The translations under genes were made by a program, and so were the position numbers. From positions 186,001 to 250,000 of the forward strand of contig CAJTFD010000004.1 in NCBI GenBank assembly GCA_910575625.1: a DNA stretch of 64,000 bases, in the 5' to 3' direction. Positions within the stretch are counted from its first letter, which is position 1; every line of letters begins with the position of its first letter. Below, one piece after another: positions 16,474-24,579 of this stretch. Below the pieces are notes generated by a model. It was not told where the DNA came from and did no database searches. It worked only from the letters and a program-made list of their open reading frames with translations. This stretch comes from Clostridia bacterium. Lineage in GTDB: Bacteria > Bacillota > Clostridia > Lachnospirales > Lachnospiraceae.

Positions 16474-17393
16474 TGGTGGATGAAATACAAAAAAGGCTTT
16501 TGGAGGAGGTGGCCGGGCTCCACGAGATGCCGGAAGGCGCGTATAATATACGGGCCAACGGCGAGATGGCCGACCGGAATACAACAGCCAATATAGATAT
16601 CGTATCGAAAGATGACGGTACCGGGATCGATGTCCGGATCAAATCCGGGACGCAAAATGAGAGCGTGCACATCCCGGTGGTGCTCAGCGTGAGCGGCTTA
16701 AAAGAAGTGGTGTACAATGATTTTTACATCGGAGAAGATTGCGATGTAACGATCGTGGCCGGGTGCGGGATCGATAACTGCGGGGTCCAGGATGCGGAGC
16801 ACGACGGTCTGCATCGTTTTTTCGTGGGAAAAAATTCCAAGATCAAATATGTGGAAAAACATTACGGCTCCGGGGATGGCAAGGGCAAACGGATCATGAA
16901 CCCCGGCACGGAAGTCCATATGGAAGAGGGCAGTTCCATGGAGATGGAGATGGTGCAGATCAAGGGTGTGGATTCCACGGTCCGGAAGACCACGGCAGAT
17001 CTGGCCTCCGGTTCCAAGCTCCTGGTGCGTGAGCGGCTGATGACCCATGGGGAGCAGTCCGCCGTGAGCATCTATGAGGTGGAGTTAAATGGGGAGGGTG
17101 CGACCACGGACGTGGTGTCCCGTTCCGTGGCGAAAGACGCCTCTTACCAGAAATTCGACGCGAAGATCGTGGGGAATACCCTGTGTAACGGGCACGCGGA
17201 GTGCGACGCGATCATCATGGGCGACGCGAAGATCCTGGCTGTGCCTCAGTTGGAGGCGAACCATGTGGACGCTGCGCTGATTCATGAGGCTGCGATCGGG
17301 AAGATCGCGGGAGAGCAGATCACGAAATTGATGACTTTGGGGCTTACGGAGGAAGAGGCGGAGGAGCAGATCATCAATGGTTTTCTGAAATAG
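16473..17393 (+). CDS. sufB: SufB/SufD family scaffold (minimal SmsB type)
   Basis: This 306-aa protein has the SufBD right-handed beta-helix core, much shorter than full SufB (about 465 aa). Visible parts include CGIDNCGVQDAEHDGLHRFFVGKNSKIKYVEKHYG and the C-terminal GHAECDAIIMGDAKILAVPQLEANHVDAALIHEAAIGKI, the conserved SufB/D C-terminal block with Glu and His residues implicated in cluster assembly. It overlaps sufC by one base. A single SufB-like partner for SufC is the minimal arrangement, presumably forming a C2B2 complex on which clusters are built. Confidence 0.92.
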   Translation: MVDEIQKRLLEEVAGLHEMPEGAYNIRANGEMADRNTTANIDIVSKDDGTGIDVRIKSGTQNESVHIPVVLSVSGLKEVVYNDFYIGEDCDVTIVAGCGIDNCGVQDAEHDGLHRFFVGKNSKIKYVEKHYGSGDGKGKRIMNPGTEVHMEEGSSMEMEMVQIKGVDSTVRKTTADLASGSKLLVRERLMTHGEQSAVSIYEVELNGEGATTDVVSRSVAKDASYQKFDAKIVGNTLCNGHAECDAIIMGDAKILAVPQLEANHVDAALIHEAAIGKIAGEQITKLMTLGLTEEEAEEQIINGFLK

Positions 17394-17407
17394 AGAAGGT
17401 TTTGGAA

Positions 17408-17435
17408 GGAGAGCAGGCATGTTCTGCTCTTCTCC
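17408..17435 (+). terminator. hairpin after sufCB
   Basis: AGAGCAG (17410-17416) pairs with CTGCTCT (17424-17430), flanked by GGAG and TCTCC that can extend the stem. It starts 15 bp after the sufB stop. It is followed by C residues instead of a T-run, so its strength as a terminator is uncertain. Confidence 0.4.
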
Positions 17436-17491
17436 CCCCCCTGGCCGTCTCCGCTTGCAGGCAGACGGGATGGGGAAAGGAGGGGATTGTT

Positions 17492-17870
17492 ATGGCGAAA
17501 GAACGCTCTGAAAAAGAACGATTTATAGAAGTTTACTCTCAAGGGCTCACCGACATGGAGAAGATCTTTGACGCGGCAGGCATTGATATCAATAAGACAT
17601 TTGGCACAGCCAGTGCATTTGAGGTTGCCGGGACTGTTCTCCATAAACGGGCAGAAGGATCTGGGCTCGGCACAAAGACCAAGGTTGTCGTCGGCGACAG
17701 TGACCATGAGATCGCTATGCTGGGATGTGGCCTGACCGGACCGGGGCAGGGATCCTGGCCGCAATGGCGGAAGGACTGTTTGCCAGTGTAGAGGACTCCG
17801 TCCATCGCTACGTGAAAAAAGGGAAAAATGATCCCGTCGGTGTCTCTGGCATCCGGATCTGTTTTATGGA
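17492..17870 (+). pseudogene. unidentified gene broken by a frameshift
   Basis: An ATG after AAAGGAGGGG opens a 99-codon frame, MAKERSEKERFIEVYSQG onward, that stops at 17791. The sequence carries on convincingly in another frame from about 17740 (AGILAAMAEGLFASVEDSVHRYVKK, then DPVGVSGIRI). The two frames overlap from 17710 to 17791, so a single indel near the GGACCGGGGCAGG stretch would join them. The restored chain would be at least 120 residues and runs up to the end of the opposing DUF3879-like gene, which may have truncated it. I do not recognise the family. Confidence 0.55.
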
Positions 17871-18587
17871 TCATACCTTGATATCCAAAGATGGCTCCGG
17901 CTTCAATGAAAATTCGGTGCTGCCTTTTACAATGCGTTTTTCCACATCTTCGCGGGTCATGCTGCGTACGATGTTCGTATCAAACGGCTGTCCGAGCTGC
18001 CAGCCGGGGTCTGCTTCTTTTACAGCGTTGTAAAATGCTTTTGTATACATCCGTTCATATTGCCCGAGTGTCCATGTGCCGCTTAATCGATCTGGTTTGT
18101 CGACGCTCAGCTGATAGCGCGTAAAAACCTCGGTACGTTTGGTCGTATCGCCGTTGGCGACTCCGTTTTCTTGTATGAAGTGGCGCATCGTCTCATCAAA
18201 CATATCCTGCCGGGCAGTTTCGGGAACATCTATGATCTTATGGAATTCAGACGGGTCTTTGCCTGTAATGTCCATTCCCGCTACACCATAGGCATTGATG
18301 AGATCACCGTCCTCATCGAAAAGCCCCATATAATTGCGGATAAATGTTTCTTCGTCCGCTTCAAATGGATTTTTAAAAATAAGATCAAAGTCATCGTATT
18401 TTTGCCCGAGCATCCGCTTGAGCATTTTCAGATCTTCCAGATCCTGTTCGATCTTTTCCTGCGCAGCAGACTTTGTTTCCTCTCCGTTGGGATGTCCTTC
18501 GTCATACATTGCCTTCGCGCGTTTGTATCGAGCGCTGTCTGTGTTGATCGCGCCTGTGTAAGGCTTATGACCTACAGTCATTGACAT
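17871..18587 (-). CDS. DUF3879-like hypothetical protein
   Basis: This is a 238-aa soluble acidic protein. It resembles the uncharacterised clostridial DUF3879 family through HKPYTGAINTDSARYKRAKAMYDEG at the N-terminus and GLFDEDGDLINAYGVAGMDITGKDPSEFHKIIDVPE in the middle. Charged, heptad-like sequence at about residues 40-70 suggests a coiled coil. The ATG at 18587 was chosen because GGAGGATCACGT precedes it on this strand; an upstream in-frame ATG at 18629 lacks a site. Its composition is more AT-rich than nearby genes, and its 3' end runs into a broken gene on the other strand. Confidence 0.65.
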   Translation of the reverse strand: MSMTVGHKPYTGAINTDSARYKRAKAMYDEGHPNGEETKSAAQEKIEQDLEDLKMLKRMLGQKYDDFDLIFKNPFEADEETFIRNYMGLFDEDGDLINAYGVAGMDITGKDPSEFHKIIDVPETARQDMFDETMRHFIQENGVANGDTTKRTEVFTRYQLSVDKPDRLSGTWTLGQYERMYTKAFYNAVKEADPGWQLGQPFDTNIVRSMTREDVEKRIVKGSTEFSLKPEPSLDIKV

Positions 18588-18786
18588 AACGTGATCCTCC
18601 TTAAATAACAATTCTTTTTGACTATACACTTAATCATTATATCGGCTGTCTGGCAGGATTTTCTAAGGAAGTTTGGGAAAATTGTTGGATTTCATTAGAG
18701 TGTCCTATAAAATCTAAAATACCTCATGATCATCGCAGATTTACAGATAATAGGATACCTGACTTTCAGAAAGCGTTTTAAGGGGT

Positions 18787-18842
18787 CCGGGGGGAGATGG
18801 CGATCCCCCGGCGCTTTTGGTACTTTTTTCGCAGAAAAGTAC
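18787..18842. repeat. two stacked hairpins, GC-rich intergenic element
   Basis: CCGGGGGGA (18787-18795) pairs with TCCCCCGG (18804-18811), and 8 bp further GTACTTTT (18820-18827) pairs with AAAAGTAC (18835-18842). It sits in the 430-bp gap before tRNA-Leu. It resembles GC-rich intergenic repeats seen in other genomes, but no second copy is in this window. Apart from this element and the tRNA promoter, I see nothing else in the gap. Confidence 0.5.
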
Positions 18843-18940
18843 ACATCCAAAGACCTGAGTGTTCGTGGATCGTAGTAAATGTTCGTGATATTTGATCTGT
18901 TTACAGAATTTAGGTATTTTTCAGGATCGGAAAAAAACAC

Positions 18941-18969
18941 TTGCATATAGAGCGGACATGTGTTAATAT
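18941..18969 (+). promoter_or_regulatory. promoter for tRNA-Leu
   Basis: TTGCAT (18941-18946), a 17-bp spacer and TAATAT (18964-18969) lie 48 bp before the tRNA. Confidence 0.55.
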
Positions 18970-19017
18970 AATACCAGTTCGGGGGCGTGTACCGTCTCCG
19001 TGATATTATCAATATCA

Positions 19018-19097
19018 GCCGCTGTGGCGGAATTGGCAGACGCACACGACTCAAAATCGTGCGGGAAACCATATGGGTTCGACTCCCATCAGCGGCA
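19018..19097 (+). tRNA. tRNA-Leu (anticodon CAA)
   Basis: The acceptor stem GCCGCTG (19018-19024) pairs with CAGCGGC (19090-19096), with discriminator A at 19097. The D-arm holds GGAATTGGCAGACGC. Anticodon stem CACGA/TCGTG encloses CTCAAAA, so the anticodon is CAA, reading UUG (Leu). A short extra arm precedes the T-arm ATGGG-TTCGACT-CCCAT. The 3' CCA is not encoded (ACTG follows). Confidence 0.96.
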
Positions 19098-19109
19098 CTG
19101 GTCAACAAC

Positions 19110-19139
19110 AGCTCTGAGCCATTTATACGGTTCAGAGCT
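19110..19139 (+). terminator. terminator after tRNA-Leu
   Basis: AGCTCTGAGCC (19110-19120) pairs with GGTTCAGAGCT (19129-19139), followed by an AT-rich tail, ATTTATATT. It begins 13 bp after the tRNA. Confidence 0.65.
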
Positions 19140-19169
19140 ATTTATATTCTGCCATCTGAAAAAAACAGG

Positions 19170-19198
19170 TTGAAGCACAGATCTGGCAATGCTATAAT
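19170..19198 (+). promoter_or_regulatory. promoter for the rml/wzm/wzt operon
   Basis: TTGAAG (19170-19175), a 17-bp spacer and TATAAT (19193-19198), extended by TG-C, lie 42 bp before rfbB. Confidence 0.75.
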
Positions 19199-19239
19199 GA
19201 AAAAATATATGTGAACAGAAAAACTGGAGGTTAGAAAAG

Positions 19240-20319
19240 ATGACGACATATCTGGTGACCGGCGGCGCCGGCTTTATTGGATCCAACTATATCCACTATA
19301 TGTTCCGGAAATACGGCGATGCCATCCGCATCATCAATCTGGACAAACTGACATATGCGGGCAATCTGGAGAATCTAAAAGAAGTAGAAAGCCGGGAGGG
19401 CTATACATTCATACGGGCGGATATCTGCGACAGGGAGGCCGTGGAGGAGGTCTTTGCCAAAAACGACATCGACCGGGTGGTGCATTTTGCAGCGGAATCC
19501 CATGTGGACCGGAGCATCAAAGATCCGGAAGTCTTTGTCAAGACGAACGTGCTGGGGACGCTGGTCCTGCTCAACGCGGCAAAAGCGGCCTGGGAACTGC
19601 CGGACGGCTCTTTTAAGGAAGGAAAGAGATTCCTCCATGTCTCCACAGACGAGGTGTACGGCTCTTTGGACGAGGACGGCGGGTATTTTTACGAGACGAC
19701 GCCTTACGCGCCCCACAGTCCCTATTCGGCCAGCAAAGCCTCCTCGGATATGCTGGTGAAGTCCTACATGGATACGTATCGTTTCCCGGCGAATATCACC
19801 AACTGCAGCAACAATTACGGGCCCTATCAATTTCCGGAAAAACTGATCCCGCTGATCATCAACAACGCCCTCCAGGGCAAAAAGCTCCCGGTCTACGGAG
19901 ACGGAAAGAACGTCCGGGACTGGCTCTATGTGGAGGATCACGCCCGGGGCATCGATATGGTCATGGAAAAAGGCCGGCTGTTCGAGACGTACAACATCGG
20001 CGGCCACAACGAGAGGCAGAATATCCAGATCATCCACATCATCCTGGACACGCTGCGGGAGATGCTGCCTGAGACGGATGCCCGCAGGGAGCTGGTCAGC
20101 GACGATCTGATCACGTACGTGGAGGACCGCAAAGGCCACGACCGCCGCTATGCCATCGCGCCGGACAAGATCAAAGAAGAGGTGGGCTGGTATCCGGAGA
20201 CGAAGTTCGAGGACGGGATCCGCAGGACGATCCAGTGGTTTTTCGAGCACGAGGACTGGATGAAGAACGTGACCAGCGGGAATTACCAGAAATATTACGA
20301 AGAGATGTATAAGATCTAA
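19240..20319 (+). CDS. rfbB: dTDP-glucose 4,6-dehydratase
   Basis: RmlB converts dTDP-glucose to dTDP-4-keto-6-deoxyglucose, step two of dTDP-rhamnose synthesis. The 359-aa extended short-chain dehydrogenase has the NAD motif GGAGFIGSN near the N-terminus. The active-site TDE lies in [11 protein letters not shown], and the YxxxK pair in [24 protein letters not shown] and ERQNIQIIH are family blocks. It is first of five tightly spaced genes (rfbB, rfbA, rfbC, wzm, wzt) expressed from the promoter just upstream, with GGAGG before the ATG. Confidence 0.97.
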   Translation: MTTYLVTGGAGFIGSNYIHYMFRKYGDAIRIINLDKLTYAGNLENLKEVESREGYTFIRADICDREAVEEVFAKNDIDRVVHFAAESHVDRSIKDPEVFVKTNVLGTLVLLNAAKAAWELPDGSFKEGKRFLHVSTDEVYGSLDEDGGYFYETTPYAPHSPYSASKASSDMLVKSYMDTYRFPANITNCSNNYGPYQFPEKLIPLIINNALQGKKLPVYGDGKNVRDWLYVEDHARGIDMVMEKGRLFETYNIGGHNERQNIQIIHIILDTLREMLPETDARRELVSDDLITYVEDRKGHDRRYAIAPDKIKEEVGWYPETKFEDGIRRTIQWFFEHEDWMKNVTSGNYQKYYEEMYKI

Positions 20320-20332
20320 GGAGGTAAGGACG

Positions 20333-21202
20333 ATGAAAGGGATCATATTAGCAGGCGGTGCCGGGACCCGGCTGTATCCGCTGACGAAAGCAGTTTCCAA
20401 GCAGATCTTACCCGTATATGATAAACCCATGATCTATTACCCGCTGTCCACATTGATGCTGGCCGGTATCCAGGAGATCCTGGTGATCTCCACGCCCAGG
20501 GATCTGCCGGTCTTTGAGGAACTTCTCGGGGACGGGGGACAGCTGGGGCTTTCCATGTCCTATGCCGTACAGGAGACGCCCCGGGGACTGGCGGACGCCT
20601 TTTTGATCGGGGAGAGATTTATCGGAGATGACCATGTGGCGCTGGTGCTGGGGGATAATATCTTTTACGGACAGAGTTTTTCACAGGTGCTGAGGAGAGC
20701 GGCTGCCCGGGAAGAGGGGGCCACGATCTTCGGCTATTATGTCCGGGATCCCAGGGAATACGGTGTGGTGGAATTCGACCAGGACGGCAGGGCCCTGTCC
20801 ATCGAGGAGAAACCGGAGCATCCAAAGTCTAATTATGCGGTGCCGGGACTCTATTTCTATGACAACGATGTGGTGCAGATCGCGAAAGAGGTCAAGCCCT
20901 CCAAGCGCGGAGAGATCGAGATCACATCGGTGAACAACGCCTATCTGGCAAGGGGGACCCTCCAGGTGGAGACCCTGGGGCGCGGATTTGCCTGGCTGGA
21001 TACGGGGAATCACGACTCCCTGCTGGATGCGGCGGATTTTGTGGCGGCTGTCCAGAAACGCCAGGGGCTTTATGTGTCCTGTATCGAGGAGATCGCCTAT
21101 CGGGCGGGATTTATCACGAAGGAACAGTTGGTGGAACTGGCACAGCCTCTCTTGAAAACGGCATATGGAAAATATCTGATCGAAGTGTCGGAAGGGCTGT
21201 GA
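20333..21202 (+). CDS. rfbA: glucose-1-phosphate thymidylyltransferase
   Basis: RmlA makes dTDP-glucose from dTTP and glucose-1-phosphate, the first and feedback-controlled step of the pathway. The protein is 289 aa. The nucleotide-binding signature [20 protein letters not shown] is at the N-terminus. The metal and sugar residues lie around VLGDNIFYG and [30 protein letters not shown] precedes the ATG, 13 bp after rfbB. Confidence 0.97.
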   Translation: MKGIILAGGAGTRLYPLTKAVSKQILPVYDKPMIYYPLSTLMLAGIQEILVISTPRDLPVFEELLGDGGQLGLSMSYAVQETPRGLADAFLIGERFIGDDHVALVLGDNIFYGQSFSQVLRRAAAREEGATIFGYYVRDPREYGVVEFDQDGRALSIEEKPEHPKSNYAVPGLYFYDNDVVQIAKEVKPSKRGEIEITSVNNAYLARGTLQVETLGRGFAWLDTGNHDSLLDAADFVAAVQKRQGLYVSCIEEIAYRAGFITKEQLVELAQPLLKTAYGKYLIEVSEGL

Positions 21203-21232
21203 TCGGAAAACAATATACGATGAGGTAAGAAA

Positions 21233-21793
21233 ATGGGAAAGATAACGGTAGAAACATGCAAGATCGAAGGACTGAAAGTGATCACCCCCACAGTGTTCGG
21301 CGACGAGCGGGGTTATTTTATGGAGACGTACAATTACAACGATTATAAAGAAGCAGGGATCGATCTGGAGTTTGTCCAGGACAATCAGTCGATGTCGAAG
21401 AAGGGGGTGCTGCGTGGGCTGCACTTCCAGATCGACTATCCCCAGGACAAGCTGGTCCGGGTCATCCAGGGGGAAGTGTTCGATGTGGCGGTGGATCTGC
21501 GCAAAGGCTCGCCTACGTTTGGCCAGTGGTTCGGAGTCAGGCTTTCGGCAGAGAATAAGAAACAGTTCTTTATCCCGAAAAATTTTGCCCACGGTTTTCT
21601 GGTGCTCTCGGAGACGGCAGAGTTCACATATAAATGCACGGAATTTTATCATCCCAATGATGAGGGCGGCCTGGCCTGGGACGACCCTGAGATCGGGGTG
21701 GAGTGGCCCATACCGGAGGGCATGGAGCTGACGATCTCTGAGAAAGATCAAAAGTGGGGCAGCTTCGCCCAGTACCAGGCAGATCAAGGTTAG
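21233..21793 (+). CDS. rfbC: dTDP-4-dehydrorhamnose 3,5-epimerase
   Basis: RmlC epimerises dTDP-4-keto-6-deoxyglucose at C3 and C5. The 186-aa cupin has the catalytic His in VLRGLHFQ and the second His/Asp region in VFDVAVDLRKGSPTFG. The characteristic FAHGFLVLSETAEFTYKCTEFYHP follows. GAGGTAAGAAA precedes the ATG. The final reductase gene rfbD (rmlD) does not follow; a polysaccharide transporter gene does, so the product would need RmlD encoded elsewhere. Confidence 0.96.
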   Translation: MGKITVETCKIEGLKVITPTVFGDERGYFMETYNYNDYKEAGIDLEFVQDNQSMSKKGVLRGLHFQIDYPQDKLVRVIQGEVFDVAVDLRKGSPTFGQWFGVRLSAENKKQFFIPKNFAHGFLVLSETAEFTYKCTEFYHPNDEGGLAWDDPEIGVEWPIPEGMELTISEKDQKWGSFAQYQADQG

Positions 21794-21802
21794 GAGAAGG
21801 CC

Positions 21803-23179
21803 ATGTCGAAGAAAAAAGCGGGGCTGCTGGTCTTTTTATCCGTGTGCCTGGCAGCTTTAAATGTATTGCTCTTGACGCACCGTTCGCCCTTGACCCAGAG
21901 GGCTGTATTCAGTCTGGAACTGGAGGCGGACCGGGCGCAGGAGGTGCATGTCTTTTACAGTGAGTCGGATGCTTTTGGGACGGACAGGCAGGTGGGAGCG
22001 GCCCTGGAAAAAGCGGGGAGCAGGACCAAGCTGGAGTTTCCGGTGGGTATGGAGACCGCATATCTGCGGATCGATCTGGGAAATGCTCCGGCGCAGTGGA
22101 AGGTCTACAGCGCCAGCTTGAGTTTCGAGGGAGAGACAGCCGAGATCCCGCTGGAAGAGTTCCGAAACCCCGAGAAGGCTCAGCAGGTGGGCGCGGTCGC
22201 AGAGGCCGGGCAGGCCTTGTCTATGGCTGGACAGGGGGAGGACGCGTATCTGGTGATCCGGGCGGGCCTTGGTGATCTGCGGCCTCTGGCCGAAGCGCAG
22301 ACCAGGCGGTCGGATCGGATCAAAAACATTGCTGCCGCGGTATTTTTTGACCTGGTGGCCCTGTTCCTGTTCAGATACAGGAAACGAGCGTTGGCGTTGC
22401 CCCTGGAAGTCTTCCAGAGCCGCCATCTGATCGTCAATCTGGCAAAGAATGATTTTAAGACCAAGTTTGCCGGGTCTTACCTGGGGATCGTCTGGGCGTT
22501 CATCCAGCCGATCGTGACGGTGCTGGTATATTGGTTCGTGTTCCAGGTGGGCCTGCGGGCGGGGGATATGGGGCAGGTGCCTTTTGTCCTGTATCTGATC
22601 GCGGGGATCATCCCCTGGTTTTATTTTCAGGATGCCTTGAGCAGCGGCACCAATGCGCTGATCGAGTACAGCTATCTGGTAAAAAAGGTGGTGTTCAAGA
22701 TCAGTATCCTGCCCATGGTGAAATTGCTCTCAGCCCTGTTTGTCCACGGATTTTTTGTGTTGTTCGCAGTGGTCTTGTTCAGCTGTTACGGCTATTATCC
22801 GGATCTGTATGAACTGCAGATCTTCTATTATACGCTGAGTATGTTCGTGTTCGTGCTGGGCATCTGTTATGCCACCAGCGCGGTGGTGATCTTCTTTCGG
22901 GATCTGTCCCAGATCATCACGATCGTGCTGCAGGTGGGCGTCTGGATGGTGCCGATCATGTGGGACCTGAACATCCTCCCGGGCAAATATCATTGGATCT
23001 TCAAGTTAAATCCTATGTATTACATCGTGTCCGGGTACAGGGATGCATTTTACCAGAAAGCCTGGTTTTGGCAGCATTTTGACATGACGGTCTATTTCTG
23101 GGCCGTGACCATCGTGCTGTTCGGGCTGGGAACGGCTGTCTTTAAGCGGCTGAAGATCCATTTTGCAGATGTATTGTGA
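21803..23179 (+). CDS. wzm: polysaccharide ABC exporter permease with extra N-terminal domain
   Basis: The C-terminal 260 residues are an ABC-2 (Wzm/TagG-type) permease. They show LIVNLAKNDFKTKFAGSYLGIVWAFIQP, six membrane segments and LNPMYYIVSGYRDAFY. The protein is 458 aa, about 190 longer than a normal Wzm. The extra part has a membrane helix (about 6-26), a beta-rich predicted extracytoplasmic segment (about 35-165) and a second helix (about 175-195) leading into the permease. It pairs with the following Wzt ATPase to export an undecaprenyl-linked glycan. The role of the added domain is unknown. Confidence 0.9.
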   Translation: MSKKKAGLLVFLSVCLAALNVLLLTHRSPLTQRAVFSLELEADRAQEVHVFYSESDAFGTDRQVGAALEKAGSRTKLEFPVGMETAYLRIDLGNAPAQWKVYSASLSFEGETAEIPLEEFRNPEKAQQVGAVAEAGQALSMAGQGEDAYLVIRAGLGDLRPLAEAQTRRSDRIKNIAAAVFFDLVALFLFRYRKRALALPLEVFQSRHLIVNLAKNDFKTKFAGSYLGIVWAFIQPIVTVLVYWFVFQVGLRAGDMGQVPFVLYLIAGIIPWFYFQDALSSGTNALIEYSYLVKKVVFKISILPMVKLLSALFVHGFFVLFAVVLFSCYGYYPDLYELQIFYYTLSMFVFVLGICYATSAVVIFFRDLSQIITIVLQVGVWMVPIMWDLNILPGKYHWIFKLNPMYYIVSGYRDAFYQKAWFWQHFDMTVYFWAVTIVLFGLGTAVFKRLKIHFADVL

Positions 23180-23211
23180 TCATGCATAAAATGGGTGAAA
23201 AAGGAGGAGTC

Positions 23212-24474
23212 ATGAGTGATCTAGCTGTTCGGGTGGAACATCTGCAGAAAATATATAAATTGTATAATAAACCTATGGACCGTCTGAAGGAATCTCTGGG
23301 CCTGACTAGGAAGAGACTCTACCGGGAGCACTATGCCCTCAATGATGTGAGTTTCCAGGTGGAGCAGGGGGAGACGGTGGGCATCATCGGGACCAATGGA
23401 TCCGGGAAGTCCACGATCTTGAAGATCATCACCGGTGTCTTGAACCAGACGGCCGGGGAGGTGGAGGTCAACGGGCGCATCTCTGCGCTGTTGGAACTGG
23501 GCGCGGGGTTTAACGGAGAATATTCCGGTCTGGAAAATGTCTACCTCAACGGGACGATGATGGGCTTCTCGCGGGAGGAGATCGATCAGAGGCTGGATAA
23601 TATCCTGAAGTTTGCGGATATCGGTGATTTTATCCATCAGCCGGTCAAGACTTATTCCAGCGGTATGTTCGTGCGGCTGGCTTTTGCCGTTGCAATCAAC
23701 ATCGATCCGGAGATCCTGATCGTGGATGAGGCCCTCTCCGTGGGCGATGTCTTTTTTCAGGCAAAATGCTATCATAAATTCGAGGAATTCAAGGAGATGG
23801 GCAAGACCATCCTCCTGGTGAGCCATGATCTGGGGAGCGTGGGGAAATACTGCGACCGGGTCGTACTGCTCAACCAGGGCGTCAAAGTGGATGAGGGCGA
23901 TCCGAAGAAGATCGTAGATCTATATAAGAAGATATTGGTCGGGCAGGAAAAGCCCCAGGAGGATCTTCAGGCAGAGCATGTCTCCATCGCCCAGGCAGGG
24001 GAATGCTGGAAGGATCATCTGCAGATCAATCCTCAGCTTCTGGAATACGGGGAAAAGAAGGCGGAGATCATCGATTTTGCCATCTTAGACGAGAATGGGC
24101 TGATCACCAACACGGTGGACAAGGGCAGTGTGTGTCAGATACGCATGAAGGTGCATTTTTTCACAGAGGTGCAGGAGCCGATCTTTGCCTATACCATCAA
24201 GAACCTGCGGGGGACGGAAGTTTCCGGGACCAACACCATGTATGAGGATGTCTCCATACCGCCGCAGGGGCCTGGGGATGAACGGGTGGTGACGTTTGAG
24301 CAGAAAGTAGACCTTCAGGGCGGAGAATACTTACTCTCTCTGGGTTGTACAGGTTATCGGGACGGGGATTTTCATGTATATCACCGGTTATATGATATAT
24401 GCAATCTAACGGTCGTCTCAATTAAAAATACGATCGGTTTTTACGATATGAATTCGCAGATCCGAGTCGAGTAA
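23212..24474 (+). CDS. wzt: polysaccharide ABC exporter ATPase with Wzt C-terminal domain
   Basis: This 420-aa ATPase powers glycan export with the preceding permease. Walker A is GTNGSGKST, the signature region VKTYSSGMFVRLAFAVA, Walker B ILIVDEALSVGD and H-loop LLVSHD. From about residue 265 a Wzt_C-type beta-sandwich follows (KKAEIIDFAILDENG, GGEYLLSLGCTGY), which in O-antigen systems recognises the modified glycan end. ATG at 23212 follows AAGGAGG; the frame from 23176 overlaps wzm and is less likely. The operon ends here. Confidence 0.93.
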   Translation: MSDLAVRVEHLQKIYKLYNKPMDRLKESLGLTRKRLYREHYALNDVSFQVEQGETVGIIGTNGSGKSTILKIITGVLNQTAGEVEVNGRISALLELGAGFNGEYSGLENVYLNGTMMGFSREEIDQRLDNILKFADIGDFIHQPVKTYSSGMFVRLAFAVAINIDPEILIVDEALSVGDVFFQAKCYHKFEEFKEMGKTILLVSHDLGSVGKYCDRVVLLNQGVKVDEGDPKKIVDLYKKILVGQEKPQEDLQAEHVSIAQAGECWKDHLQINPQLLEYGEKKAEIIDFAILDENGLITNTVDKGSVCQIRMKVHFFTEVQEPIFAYTIKNLRGTEVSGTNTMYEDVSIPPQGPGDERVVTFEQKVDLQGGEYLLSLGCTGYRDGDFHVYHRLYDICNLTVVSIKNTIGFYDMNSQIRVE

Positions 24475-24503
24475 GAAATTCCTGTAAAATACGAAAACAC
24501 TCT

Positions 24504-24530
24504 TTGATATTCTTTTTTTTGTGTTATGAT
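24504..24530 (+). promoter_or_regulatory. promoter for the membrane chemoreceptor gene
   Basis: An extended -10, TGT-TATGAT (24522-24530), is accompanied by TTGATA (24504-24509) at a short 15-bp spacing. It lies 49 bp before the start. Confidence 0.5.
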
Positions 24531-24579
24531 AGTGGTATATCAGATCAATACTGATCTTTAAGAGATGGAGGAGGTAGGG

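Noticed and set aside
18695..19108. 137-aa minus-strand frame across tRNA-Leu
   Set aside because: It is the reverse complement of the tRNA gene (the typical SRTHMVSRT false protein) with no ribosome binding site.
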